Below the pieces are notes generated by a model. That model was not told the origin of the DNA and searched no databases. It was given only the letters and a program-made list of their open reading frames with translations. 5,170 nucleotides of DNA from Shewanella sp. (GTDB taxonomy: Bacteria; Pseudomonadota; Gammaproteobacteria; Enterobacterales; Shewanellaceae), in contig SDWK01000758.1 of assembly GCA_004195335.1 (NCBI GenBank), positions 1 through 5,170 on the forward strand, written 5' to 3'. The translations under genes and the position numbers were made by a program. Shown piece after piece: positions 1 to 5,147 of the stretch. Position 1 is the first letter of the stretch, and the number at the start of each line of letters is the position of its first letter.

Positions 1-19
1 AGATGTGTATAAGAGACAG
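1..19 (+). other. Tn5 mosaic-end / Nextera adapter remnant (artefact)
   Basis: The first 19 bases, AGATGTGTATAAGAGACAG, are an exact match to the Tn5 mosaic-end transferred strand used in tagmentation libraries. The mosaic end is an engineered hybrid of the two natural Tn5 ends, so a native origin is unlikely, and its position at base 1 fits untrimmed adapter at a contig edge. It keeps a reading frame open into the cheV fragment, creating a false GTG start at base 5 and five false residues (MYKRQ). Genuine sequence should be taken to begin at base 20. Confidence 0.95.
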
Positions 20-895
20 CTTTTATTGTTTCGAATAAATGCGACTCAACTTTTTGCCATTAACGTTTTTAAAGTCAAAGAAGTGGTTAAACTCCCTGCA
101 TTGAGTGCTTTGCCGGGAAGTCATCCCCATATCAGTGGTATTGCCAATATCCGTGGAACATCCATTCCGGTTATCGATCTACGTGCGGCTATCGGTTTTC
201 AACCCATGTCGGACGAGCAAGAGTCAAACTTGATTATTACTGAGTACAACCGAAGTGTGCAAGGCTTTAGAGTGGGTAAGGTTGAACATATTGTTAACAT
301 GACTTGGGGGGACATCTTACCTCCGCCTAAGACCGCTGGAAGTAATAATTACTTAACCGCCATCACTCGCATCGAAACGGAAGGCCGTACTCAGCTGGTT
401 TCAATTATTGATGTTGAAAAAGTGCTTGCGGAGATCATCCATTACGATATTCGTCTCTCCGACGGGGTTCTCGATGAATCATTGGTCAGCGAGATGCATG
501 GACGCAGAATATTGATTGCCGATGACTCATCGACTGCGCGTCGACAGATCAAAGAGACATTAGAACCTTTCGGGATAGAGATCATAGAAACTTCAGACGG
601 CTTGCAGGCATTGAATGTCTTGAAAAAGTGGTGCGATGAGGGGAAGTCTGTTCATGATGAGATCTTAATGCTGATCACCGATGCCGAAATGCCTGAAATG
701 GATGGTTATAAATTGACCCATGAGATCCGCAGTGATAAACGCATGAGCGATCTGTTTATTGCCTTGAATACTTCATTAAGTGGTAGTTTTAATAAAGCCA
801 TGGTTGAAAAAGTGGGATGTGACCGATTTATATCTAAATTCCAACCCGACTTACTCGTGGATGTGGTGCAACAGAAATTAAGAGAGCTTGTTTAG
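20..895 (+). CDS. cheV: CheV chemotaxis coupling protein (CheW-receiver), 5'-truncated
   Basis: CheV is a cytoplasmic scaffold that, like CheW, couples chemoreceptors to the histidine kinase CheA; its receiver domain is phosphorylated by CheA and is thought to tune adaptation. About 291 genuine residues are present. Counting from the artefactual start at base 5, a CheW-like domain spans about residues 6-147 (LLLFRI, INVFKVKEV, GIANIRG, PVIDLR, IVNM, IIDVEKVL). A receiver domain spans about 167-292, with the acidic pair D173/D174 in ILIADDS, phospho-acceptor D226 in LITDAEMPEMDG, T256 and K278, so it looks phosphorylation-competent. Family members start some 20 residues before the LLLF strand, so the true N-terminus and start codon lie beyond the contig end; the apparent GTG at base 5 is adapter. 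A terminator follows 15 bases after the TAG stop. No other che gene is visible, although the upstream side is missing. The family call is firm; which CheV paralogue this is cannot be told. Confidence 0.93.
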   Translation, partial: LLLFRINATQLFAINVFKVKEVVKLPALSALPGSHPHISGIANIRGTSIPVIDLRAAIGFQPMSDEQESNLIITEYNRSVQGFRVGKVEHIVNMTWGDILPPPKTAGSNNYLTAITRIETEGRTQLVSIIDVEKVLAEIIHYDIRLSDGVLDESLVSEMHGRRILIADDSSTARRQIKETLEPFGIEIIETSDGLQALNVLKKWCDEGKSVHDEILMLITDAEMPEMDGYKLTHEIRSDKRMSDLFIALNTSLSGSFNKAMVEKVGCDRFISKFQPDLLVDVVQQKLRELV

Positions 896-910
896 GCTGC
901 ACTGTACAGG

Positions 911-940
911 TTAAAGGCCATACATAGTCATGGCCTTTAA
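911..940. terminator. Bidirectional hairpin terminator between convergent genes
   Basis: A perfect 11-bp inverted repeat (TTAAAGGCCAT at 911-921, ATGGCCTTTAA at 930-940) encloses an 8-base loop. It lies between cheV (+) and the convergent gene ending at 937 (-). GGCC forms the stem core and A/T runs flank it on both sides, giving short U-rich 3' stems in either direction. The U-tracts are short (UUUAA read rightward), so termination may be partial. The right arm includes the TAA stop codon (937-939) of the leftward gene. Confidence 0.75.
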
Positions 941-1602
941 AACCAGATGTCATTTTGTAGAGGCTGCCCTTGCTCAATAGCGATATCTTTCAGCACCTGC
1001 TGTTTGACCTTTTTATGGGAAACCATATTAATTCGGCTTATGCGAACGGCATAGCCAAATCGATGTCTGCCTACCTGTGACAGTATGGCTTCAAAAAATA
1101 ATTTATCTAAACCTAAGGTATGGCTGTAATGGTTCACCGCTTTTGAGAGAGAGCCATATTTGACGCCATCAAACTCAAACCCCACCTCATAATCGGCGTT
1201 ATCCAGCGGGATACCATTAACGCTTAGTGGCCACCCCGGTGCATTGACTCTTTCTTTGGCAATCAGATACATCATCCAGGCACTCTTCTTGAACCCTTCA
1301 AATACTTTACAAGAGAATTCAGACTCGATGAGTTCTTGCTCTGTCCAGTTGATACCGATTGCCAGATGTTTGGCGTAGATCCGCATAAGCTCATCTTTCA
1401 CCGCGATCTGACAATCCCAAATAGAAGTTAACTGGTTCTGTTTGGCCAGTTTTAAGCATTCTTTACAGGCGGGGATACTCAGGCTCTGATGTGGAGTAAT
1501 GGCTGTGGCGTGGTATTCGAATTGATGGTTACTGGGCTCGGCGCAAAACCAACAGGTATGACGGCAATCAAATGGTACATCGATAAGAGGTTGGGGGGAC
1601 AT
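937..1602 (-). CDS. Conserved-looking hypothetical protein with N-terminal Cys pairs
   Basis: I do not recognise this 221-residue protein. The N-terminus carries CWFC (C17/C20, with C13 just before) and, 25 residues later, CKEC (C46/C49). Two CxxC pairs at this spacing are typical of a structural zinc site, as in zinc-ribbon or HNH-like folds, but no HNH catalytic signature is visible. The rest is soluble: a helical middle (about 65-120) followed by a mixed region with GFEFDGVKYGSLSKAVNHYSH (141-161), then RHRFGYAVRISRI and a basic Lys-rich stretch (about 179-200). No signal peptide or membrane segment is seen. The basic tail plus zinc site would suit nucleic-acid binding, which is only inference. 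The ATG is the first plausible start, placing the Cys pairs near the N-terminus, but no clear Shine-Dalgarno precedes it. It lies 100 bases downstream of the DUF2750 gene on the same strand. Confidence 0.75.
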   Translation of the reverse strand: MSPQPLIDVPFDCRHTCWFCAEPSNHQFEYHATAITPHQSLSIPACKECLKLAKQNQLTSIWDCQIAVKDELMRIYAKHLAIGINWTEQELIESEFSCKVFEGFKKSAWMMYLIAKERVNAPGWPLSVNGIPLDNADYEVGFEFDGVKYGSLSKAVNHYSHTLGLDKLFFEAILSQVGRHRFGYAVRISRINMVSHKKVKQQVLKDIAIEQGQPLQNDIWF

Positions 1603-1636
1603 CGTTATTAGGCTCGAGAATGGGAGAGAAATCGGG

Positions 1637-1683
1637 GCTTCTTAACCGTAATTTATCCAGAAGGATGTTTAAGGTTAAGAAGC
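1637..1683. repeat. 11-bp perfect inverted repeat with inner hairpin
   Basis: GCTTCTTAACC (1637-1647) and GGTTAAGAAGC (1673-1683) are exact inverted copies separated by 25 bases. Inside the spacer a second short dyad, ATCC-AGAA-GGAT (1655-1666), could stack on the outer stem. The element sits between the stop of the DUF2750 gene and the start of the next leftward gene. Read on the minus strand, the stem is followed by CCCCGATTTCTCT rather than a U-run, so it is not a classic terminator. It could be an RNA stem that slows read-through, stabilises the 3' end of the upstream transcript, or controls the downstream gene; the function is unknown. Confidence 0.6.
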
Positions 1684-1702
1684 ATCTTTCGCTCAGTGCG
1701 TT

Positions 1703-2059
1703 TTATTCTTCGATATTAACCAAAGATTGAGCAAGCACAATAGGATCAAGTTCTAAACATTCTTTTTCGGCTTGCCAATCGGTGCCGATAAGTACGCCAT
1801 CGTCGTTAAGGTCGGATACCCAAAATTCAAGGAACTCAACCAGAGTGATAGAGACTGGCTGGTAGTCTGCCCACTCTTCACTACAATGTACTTTAGCATG
1901 CTCTTCAGTTGACCATAGTGGCATCACATCTGTGTCTTCATATTCCGAAGAGTCACATACTACCCAACCTTCACCAGTTTCATCTTGCAACCCCCAAACG
2001 GCTTGGTGTTGTTTTACGTTTTCAATAAAGCTGGTTAGTAATGGATTTGTTTCAGTCAT
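1703..2059 (-). CDS. DUF2750 family protein
   Basis: This 118-residue acidic, soluble protein fits the DUF2750 family, whose function is not known. Family-like features are a short N-terminal helix, GWVVCDSSEYEDTDVMPLWSTEE (about 31-53) with the conserved LW followed by Ala and Cys (A55, C59), EWADYQPVSITLVEFLEFWVSDLNDDGVLIGTDW (61-94), and a closing LELDPIVLAQSL helix. The length matches the family's usual small size. There is no signal peptide or membrane helix. The ATG at 2059 is preceded by a weak AAGAGA-type ribosome site about 6-8 bases upstream, and a TATAAT promoter lies about 36 bases upstream. It is the first gene of the leftward pair. The family call is from recognition of the motif pattern; no biochemical role can be given. 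Confidence 0.85.
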   Translation of the reverse strand: MTETNPLLTSFIENVKQHQAVWGLQDETGEGWVVCDSSEYEDTDVMPLWSTEEHAKVHCSEEWADYQPVSITLVEFLEFWVSDLNDDGVLIGTDWQAEKECLELDPIVLAQSLVNIEE

Positions 2060-2094
2060 GTTAGGTCTCTTAGGTATGAATTTTTAACCGATTC

Positions 2095-2122
2095 ATTATA
2101 CGGCATGAGTCCCATTCTCCAA
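2095..2122 (-). promoter_or_regulatory. Sigma-70 promoter for the DUF2750 gene
   Basis: On the minus strand a perfect -10 TATAAT (complement of 2095-2100) lies 16 bases downstream of a weak -35 TTGGAG (complement of 2117-2122, 3 of 6 matches). Transcription would begin near base 2088, giving a leader of about 29 bases before the ATG at 2059. The strong -10 and the sensible distance support the call; the weak -35 lowers it. Confidence 0.6.
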
Positions 2123-2159
2123 GGAAATTTTTTGATTTATGCCAGCAATTTTTTTAGAA

Positions 2160-2207
2160 GAGATTAATTGCTACTTAATCTCACTTAATAGCGGATAAAT
2201 ACTTAAT
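2160..2207. promoter_or_regulatory. Operator-like dyad and ACTTAAT repeats in divergent control region
   Basis: GAGATTAA (2160-2167) and TTAATCTC (2175-2182) are perfect 8-bp inverted half-sites with a 7-base spacer, the size of a dimeric regulator site. The heptamer ACTTAAT occurs three times on the plus strand, at 2173, 2183 and 2201, the first overlapping the dyad. This lies in the 254-base space between the leftward DUF2750 gene and the rightward transglycosylase, about 130 bases upstream of the latter's start. No regulator is assigned. The region is A/T-rich, so chance is possible. I found no convincing rightward -35/-10 pair between 2160 and 2313. Confidence 0.4.
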
Positions 2208-2301
2208 ATCTGCTGTCTGTATCGGTATCATGAACCCATGTTGTTGCATTTGGCAGTGACATTATTTTCTATCCGGGCCGATATCTTTTTTATGCATTCT
2301 T

Positions 2302-2316
2302 GGAGTATTCATTTTG
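2302..2316 (+). promoter_or_regulatory. Ribosome binding site deciding a TTG start
   Basis: GGAG at 2302-2305 stands 8 bases before TTG at 2314-2316, good Shine-Dalgarno spacing. The only nearby ATG, at 2292, is out of frame and upstream of this site. The signal peptide encoded directly after the TTG supports this choice. Confidence 0.7.
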
Positions 2317-3501
2317 ATTAAACATGCCCCCATCGCCTCCCTGTTATTCTTGTCAAGCCTCTACGTGTTACCCGCCTATGCCGGTGACTTTGCCTCTTGT
2401 GTTATTAAGCTAAAAGAGACCGCACATGAGCAAGGGCTATCGAGAGACACCATAGATAACACCTTAGCAAAGGTAAAATACGTATCTCGGGTGATCGAAT
2501 TAGACAAGAAACAGCCGGAATTTAGCCAAACGTTTGATAACTACTTTAGCAAAAGGGTGACAGACTGGCGGGTGAAAGAAGGGAGAAGATTATTGAAAGA
2601 AAATCGCCCCCTACTTAATGAATTATCCCACAAGTATGGGGTGCCGCCGCAATATCTGATGGCATTTTGGGGGCTGGAAACAAATTTCGGATCCTATAAA
2701 GGAAAAATGCCGGTACTGGACTCTTTAGCTACACTGGCTTGCGATCCTCGCCGTAGTAAATATTTCACCGGTGAGTTGATGAAGGCCTTGAAGCTTAAAG
2801 AGGAGTATCAGTTTGAGTCCTCACAGATGGTTGGCTCATGGGCTGGCGCGATGGGCCACACACAATTTATGCCAAGTGCGTATGCAAAATATGCCGTCGA
2901 TGGCGATGGCGATGGTAAAGCGGACCTTTGGAATAGCACCACTGACGCATTAACTTCAGCAGCAAACTTTTTAAATCAGCTTGGCTGGCAACGTAATGAA
3001 CGTTGGGGTCGTGAAGTTAAACTGCCTAATGATTTCAGTTACAAATACCTTGGAAAAAATATGGCTCAACCGCTGGCGGTGTGGGCAAAACTTGGGGTGA
3101 CTAAGAGTGACGAAGCCGCTCTGTCTACACCTGATATGAGTGCCGCACTCTATTTGCCAGCAGGGCATACCGGCCCGGCATTTCTAGGCTATAAGAACTT
3201 TGATGTGATTATGCGATGGAATCGTTCTGAGTTTTATGCCATTGCGGTAGGGCACTTGGCCGATAGAATTAATGGTGGTGTTAGTTTGGCTGTTAAGCCA
3301 CCCAAGCAGGACAATTTAAGTCGAGCGCGCGTCAAGTCGCTGCAAGCTAAGTTAAATGAGAAAGGGTTCGAGGTAGGAAAGCCTGATGGGGTGATGGGTA
3401 CGAACTCCAAAACCGGATTAAGGGCGTTTCAACTGAGCGTTGGGCTAGTTGCAGATGGTTTTCCAAGTGAAGCGACCTTTAAGGCCTTAGGGGTTATTTA
3501 A
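2314..3501 (+). CDS. Secreted lytic murein transglycosylase (MltB-like, SLT_2) with peptidoglycan-binding domain
   Basis: Lytic transglycosylases cut the MurNAc-GlcNAc bond of peptidoglycan, leaving a 1,6-anhydro end, and act in the periplasm in wall turnover. The 395-residue protein begins with a Sec signal peptide: a Lys/His start, a hydrophobic core about 7-19, and likely cleavage after AYA at 23. No lipobox is present, unlike E. coli MltB, so the product should be soluble. The catalytic domain spans about 26-325: GVPPQYLMAFWGLETNFG with likely catalytic acid E122, then SWAGAMGHTQFMPSAY (175-190) and DGDGDGKADLW (196-206), an acidic loop resembling the calcium site of this fold. A C-terminal PG_binding_1 domain (about 335-393) carries LQAKLNEKGF, DGVMGTNSKTGLRAFQ and the closing FKALGVI. 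Length and domain order match the soluble 'lytic murein transglycosylase' subfamily. TTG is used as start. The gene stands alone, with a divergent neighbour upstream and a terminator downstream. Confidence 0.93.
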   Translation: MIKHAPIASLLFLSSLYVLPAYAGDFASCVIKLKETAHEQGLSRDTIDNTLAKVKYVSRVIELDKKQPEFSQTFDNYFSKRVTDWRVKEGRRLLKENRPLLNELSHKYGVPPQYLMAFWGLETNFGSYKGKMPVLDSLATLACDPRRSKYFTGELMKALKLKEEYQFESSQMVGSWAGAMGHTQFMPSAYAKYAVDGDGDGKADLWNSTTDALTSAANFLNQLGWQRNERWGREVKLPNDFSYKYLGKNMAQPLAVWAKLGVTKSDEAALSTPDMSAALYLPAGHTGPAFLGYKNFDVIMRWNRSEFYAIAVGHLADRINGGVSLAVKPPKQDNLSRARVKSLQAKLNEKGFEVGKPDGVMGTNSKTGLRAFQLSVGLVADGFPSEATFKALGVI

Positions 3502-3527
3502 GCCAGTTTGTATCAAGCACTTTCATA

Positions 3528-3566
3528 AATAAGGTGTAATCAAAATGATTGCACCTTATTGTTTTA
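3528..3566 (+). terminator. Rho-independent terminator after the transglycosylase
   Basis: AATAAGGTGTAATC (3528-3541) pairs with GATTGCACCTTATT (3547-3560), a 14-bp stem with one G-U wobble and a 5-base loop (AAAAT), followed by GTTTTA. It begins 27 bases after the TAA stop. The A-rich 5' flank may also allow function in the opposite direction, but no leftward gene ends here. Confidence 0.85.
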
Positions 3567-3604
3567 TCCATTACATTATCCCTTCATTCACAGTTAAATA
3601 CCTA

Positions 3605-3633
3605 TTACCAAACGAATATTGATAACTTATCTT
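3605..3633 (+). promoter_or_regulatory. Possible promoter with overlapping palindrome upstream of WYL regulator
   Basis: TTACCA (3605-3610, 4 of 6 matches to -35) and TATCTT (3628-3633, 4 of 6 to -10) are 17 bases apart and about 25 bases before the ATG at 3658. The dyad GATAA-C-TTATC (3621-3631) overlaps the -10, a position suited to repression, perhaps by the regulator itself. Both hexamers are imperfect and the sequence is A/T-rich, so this is tentative. Confidence 0.35.
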
Positions 3634-3657
3634 TAAACATGGAAGCTAGCAAAGCCT

Positions 3658-4530
3658 ATGAACTCAATGGATAACCTCTCTCACGCTCAAAAGCAGCGCC
3701 TTGCTTTTATCGATTTTAGCTTACAGTATTTTGGTCAGGTATCCCGTCAGGATCTCATTAAAAAGTTTGCGACAGGTCTGGCAGCGGCAACACGTGACTT
3801 CGCCAGTTATCGGGAGTTTGCACCGGGTAATATGGCCCTGGTTCACCAGACCAAGACTTATCATAGAAAACCTGAATTTAAGGCCCTGTTTCAACATGAA
3901 CCAGAAGGGATCCTTCATGGTTTAGCTAAAGGCTTTGGTGATGGGTTATCCCAGCCCATTTCGCCGAGTGAAATATGTATCGATGCGATTCAGTTAATCC
4001 ATCCTGATACCGAAATTATTGCAGCCTTAATGCGTGCTATTCAAAATAAACAAGCCTTAAACGTTAAATATGTTTCTGTCTCTTCCGGTGAACGAGAGCG
4101 TGAAATTGTTCCACATGCTCTGGTTAATAATGGCCAACGATGGCATGTCAGGGCGTTCGACAGGACTCATGAAGTGTTTACCGACTTCGTGGTGACGCGC
4201 ATTAAAGCCATTGGTCCGGGGAGTAGTGAACCAAGGTTCAATGAGACTCAAGTCAAAGACAGCCAATGGGATAACATGATCACTTTGGATCTGATCCCTC
4301 ATCCAAGCCTTAAACATCCTGAAGCGATTGCGCTGGATTATCAGATGCAGAATAACAAGCTAAAGATAGTGATAAGAGCCGCATTAGCGGGATATCTGTT
4401 AAGGCAGTGGAGCGTAGATTGCTCTGCCAAACATCAAATTAGCTCGGGTGTGTGCCAATTAGCGCTTTTGAATCTGGATGTGCTCAGTCAACTTGAACAT
4501 ATCACTATTATCCCCGGTGGCGGTCGATAA
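3658..4530 (+). CDS. HTH-WYL-WCX transcriptional regulator, BrxR/CapW-like
   Basis: Proteins of this build are dimeric DNA-binding repressors whose WYL domain senses a ligand, thought to be a nucleotide or nucleic-acid fragment; BrxR and CapW control BREX and CBASS anti-phage systems. In these 290 residues the winged helix-turn-helix covers about 10-70 (QRLAFIDFSLQYFGQVSRQDLIKKF, then TRDFASYREFAPGNM and the wing KTYHRKPEF). A linker follows, then the WYL domain at about 117-187, with PHALVNNGQRWHVRAFDR (152-169) carrying WHV in place of the literal WYL, as in the BrxR group, and TDFVVTRI. The C-terminal WCX-like domain is about 207-286, with RAALAGYLLRQWSVD (240-254). No signal peptide or membrane segment is seen. 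The start is ATG 3658; Met4 (3667) is an alternative, and neither has a strong Shine-Dalgarno (GGAA is about 13 bases away). No defence gene adjoins it; slyD follows 82 bases later on the same strand. The architecture is firm; the target is unknown. Confidence 0.87.
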   Translation: MNSMDNLSHAQKQRLAFIDFSLQYFGQVSRQDLIKKFATGLAAATRDFASYREFAPGNMALVHQTKTYHRKPEFKALFQHEPEGILHGLAKGFGDGLSQPISPSEICIDAIQLIHPDTEIIAALMRAIQNKQALNVKYVSVSSGEREREIVPHALVNNGQRWHVRAFDRTHEVFTDFVVTRIKAIGPGSSEPRFNETQVKDSQWDNMITLDLIPHPSLKHPEAIALDYQMQNNKLKIVIRAALAGYLLRQWSVDCSAKHQISSGVCQLALLNLDVLSQLEHITIIPGGGR

Positions 4531-4537
4531 TATCGAC
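4523..4537. promoter_or_regulatory. 15-bp palindrome spanning the WYL gene stop codon
   Basis: GTCGATA (4523-4529) and TATCGAC (4531-4537) are perfect 7-bp inverted arms around one base. The palindrome covers the regulator's TAA stop (4528-4530) and lies 75 bases before the slyD start. It lacks a usable loop and a T-run, so it is not a terminator; a protein-binding site is the simplest reading. Its GATAA core resembles the GATAACTTATC dyad upstream of the regulator, but the match is partial. Confidence 0.35.
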
Positions 4538-4601
4538 TTGGGCTAGAGTGTACTAGTGAGTTTTGCTAAGCTGCGACTCAAAATACAGTCAGCAGACGGT
4601 T

Positions 4602-4612
4602 AAGGACATTTA
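4602..4612 (+). promoter_or_regulatory. Ribosome binding site of slyD
   Basis: AAGGA at 4602-4606, six bases before ATG at 4613, is a strong Shine-Dalgarno that fixes the start. The 82-base gap before it shows no confident promoter; TTTTGC (4561-4566) and TACAGT (4584-4589), 17 bases apart, are the best but weak pair. Confidence 0.75.
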
Positions 4613-5095
4613 ATGAGCATTAAAAACGATATGGTTGTTCAGTTTAATTACACATTACGTGATGAACAAGGTGAGGTGTTGGAGACAAATGAAGGTCTCG
4701 ATCCTATTGCGTACCTACAAGGCCATGACAATATGATGCCGGGTGTCGAAGATGCGATTAATGGTAAAGACGTTGGTGAGAAGTTTTCAGTCACTCTGCC
4801 TGCTGCATTGACTTATGGTGAGCGCAACGAAGATTGTGAGCAGCGAGTGTCGGTTAAGCATCTACAGGGTGAAAAAGTGTGGAAATCGGGTATGAGAGCA
4901 CTGCTCAGCACAGATCAAGGACAGCGTCAGGTTACCATTCTTAAAATGGGTAAGTTTATGGCAACGGTTGACATCAATCATCCATTAGCGGGTCGTGAAT
5001 TGACATTTGACATTGAAATTGTCGACGCCCGTGATGCAACCGATGAAGAGAAAGCACACGGTCATGCCCATGGTAAGGGCGGTCATCATCACTAG
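4613..5095 (+). CDS. slyD: SlyD-like FKBP-type peptidyl-prolyl isomerase
   Basis: SlyD is a cytoplasmic prolyl cis-trans isomerase and chaperone that also binds nickel through a His-rich tail and helps supply metal to hydrogenases. The 160 residues show the split FKBP fold: the first part at about 1-69 (VVQFNYTLRDEQGEVLETNE, PIAYLQGHDNMMPGVEDAINGKDVGEKFSV, ALTYGERN) and the closing strand at about 123-138 (HPLAGRELTFDIEIVDAR). Between them is the IF (insert-in-flap) chaperone domain, about 72-121, containing VKHLQGEKVWKSGMRALLSTDQG. DATDEEKAHGHAHGKGGHHH forms the tail, with six His (149, 151, 153, 158-160). E. coli SlyD is 196 residues with a much longer His/Cys tail, so this version probably binds fewer metal ions. 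The only Cys is C75, in the IF domain. The gene follows the WYL regulator with no terminator between and is closed by a strong terminator. FKBP with IF domain is certain; slyD rather than a close paralogue is probable. Confidence 0.92.
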   Translation: MSIKNDMVVQFNYTLRDEQGEVLETNEGLDPIAYLQGHDNMMPGVEDAINGKDVGEKFSVTLPAALTYGERNEDCEQRVSVKHLQGEKVWKSGMRALLSTDQGQRQVTILKMGKFMATVDINHPLAGRELTFDIEIVDARDATDEEKAHGHAHGKGGHHH

Positions 5096-5112
5096 TAAAT
5101 GAGTGTATGAAG

Positions 5113-5147
5113 AAAAACCAGCAATCTTTTGCTGGTTTTTTATTTTT
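5113..5147 (+). terminator. Rho-independent terminator after slyD
   Basis: AAAAACCAGCAA (5113-5124) and TTGCTGGTTTTT (5129-5140) form a perfect 12-bp stem with a TCTT loop, running into a T-rich tract to 5147. It begins 17 bases after the TAG stop. Its A-run on the left also suits termination of leftward transcription from beyond the window edge. The remaining bases to 5170 show no gene. Confidence 0.93.

Noticed and set aside
1..19. End of a natural Tn5-like transposon
   Set aside because: The sequence is the engineered mosaic end, not either natural Tn5 end, and it sits precisely at the first base with no transposase or target duplication.
902..909. CTGTACAG as a LexA (SOS) box
   Set aside because: It lacks the 8-base spacer between CTGT and ACAG and lies downstream of a gene end, not at a promoter.
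2250..2275. TTGGCA near 2250 as a -35 or sigma-54 element for the transglycosylase
   Set aside because: No -10 lies at 16-18 bases, and the GG/GC spacing needed for sigma-54 is absent.
2971..3168. Open frame of 65 codons on the minus strand inside the transglycosylase
   Set aside because: It lies wholly opposite a well-supported coding region and its product shows no domain.
3639..3674. Eleven-codon ATG frame overlapping the regulator start, a possible leader peptide
   Set aside because: It has no Shine-Dalgarno and no codon pattern suggesting attenuation; such frames occur by chance.
3701..4317. Open frames on both strands within the WYL regulator (3701-3925 plus, 3721-3918 minus, 4057-4317 minus)
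   Set aside because: They overlap a recognised gene in other frames, with no ribosome sites or protein resemblance.
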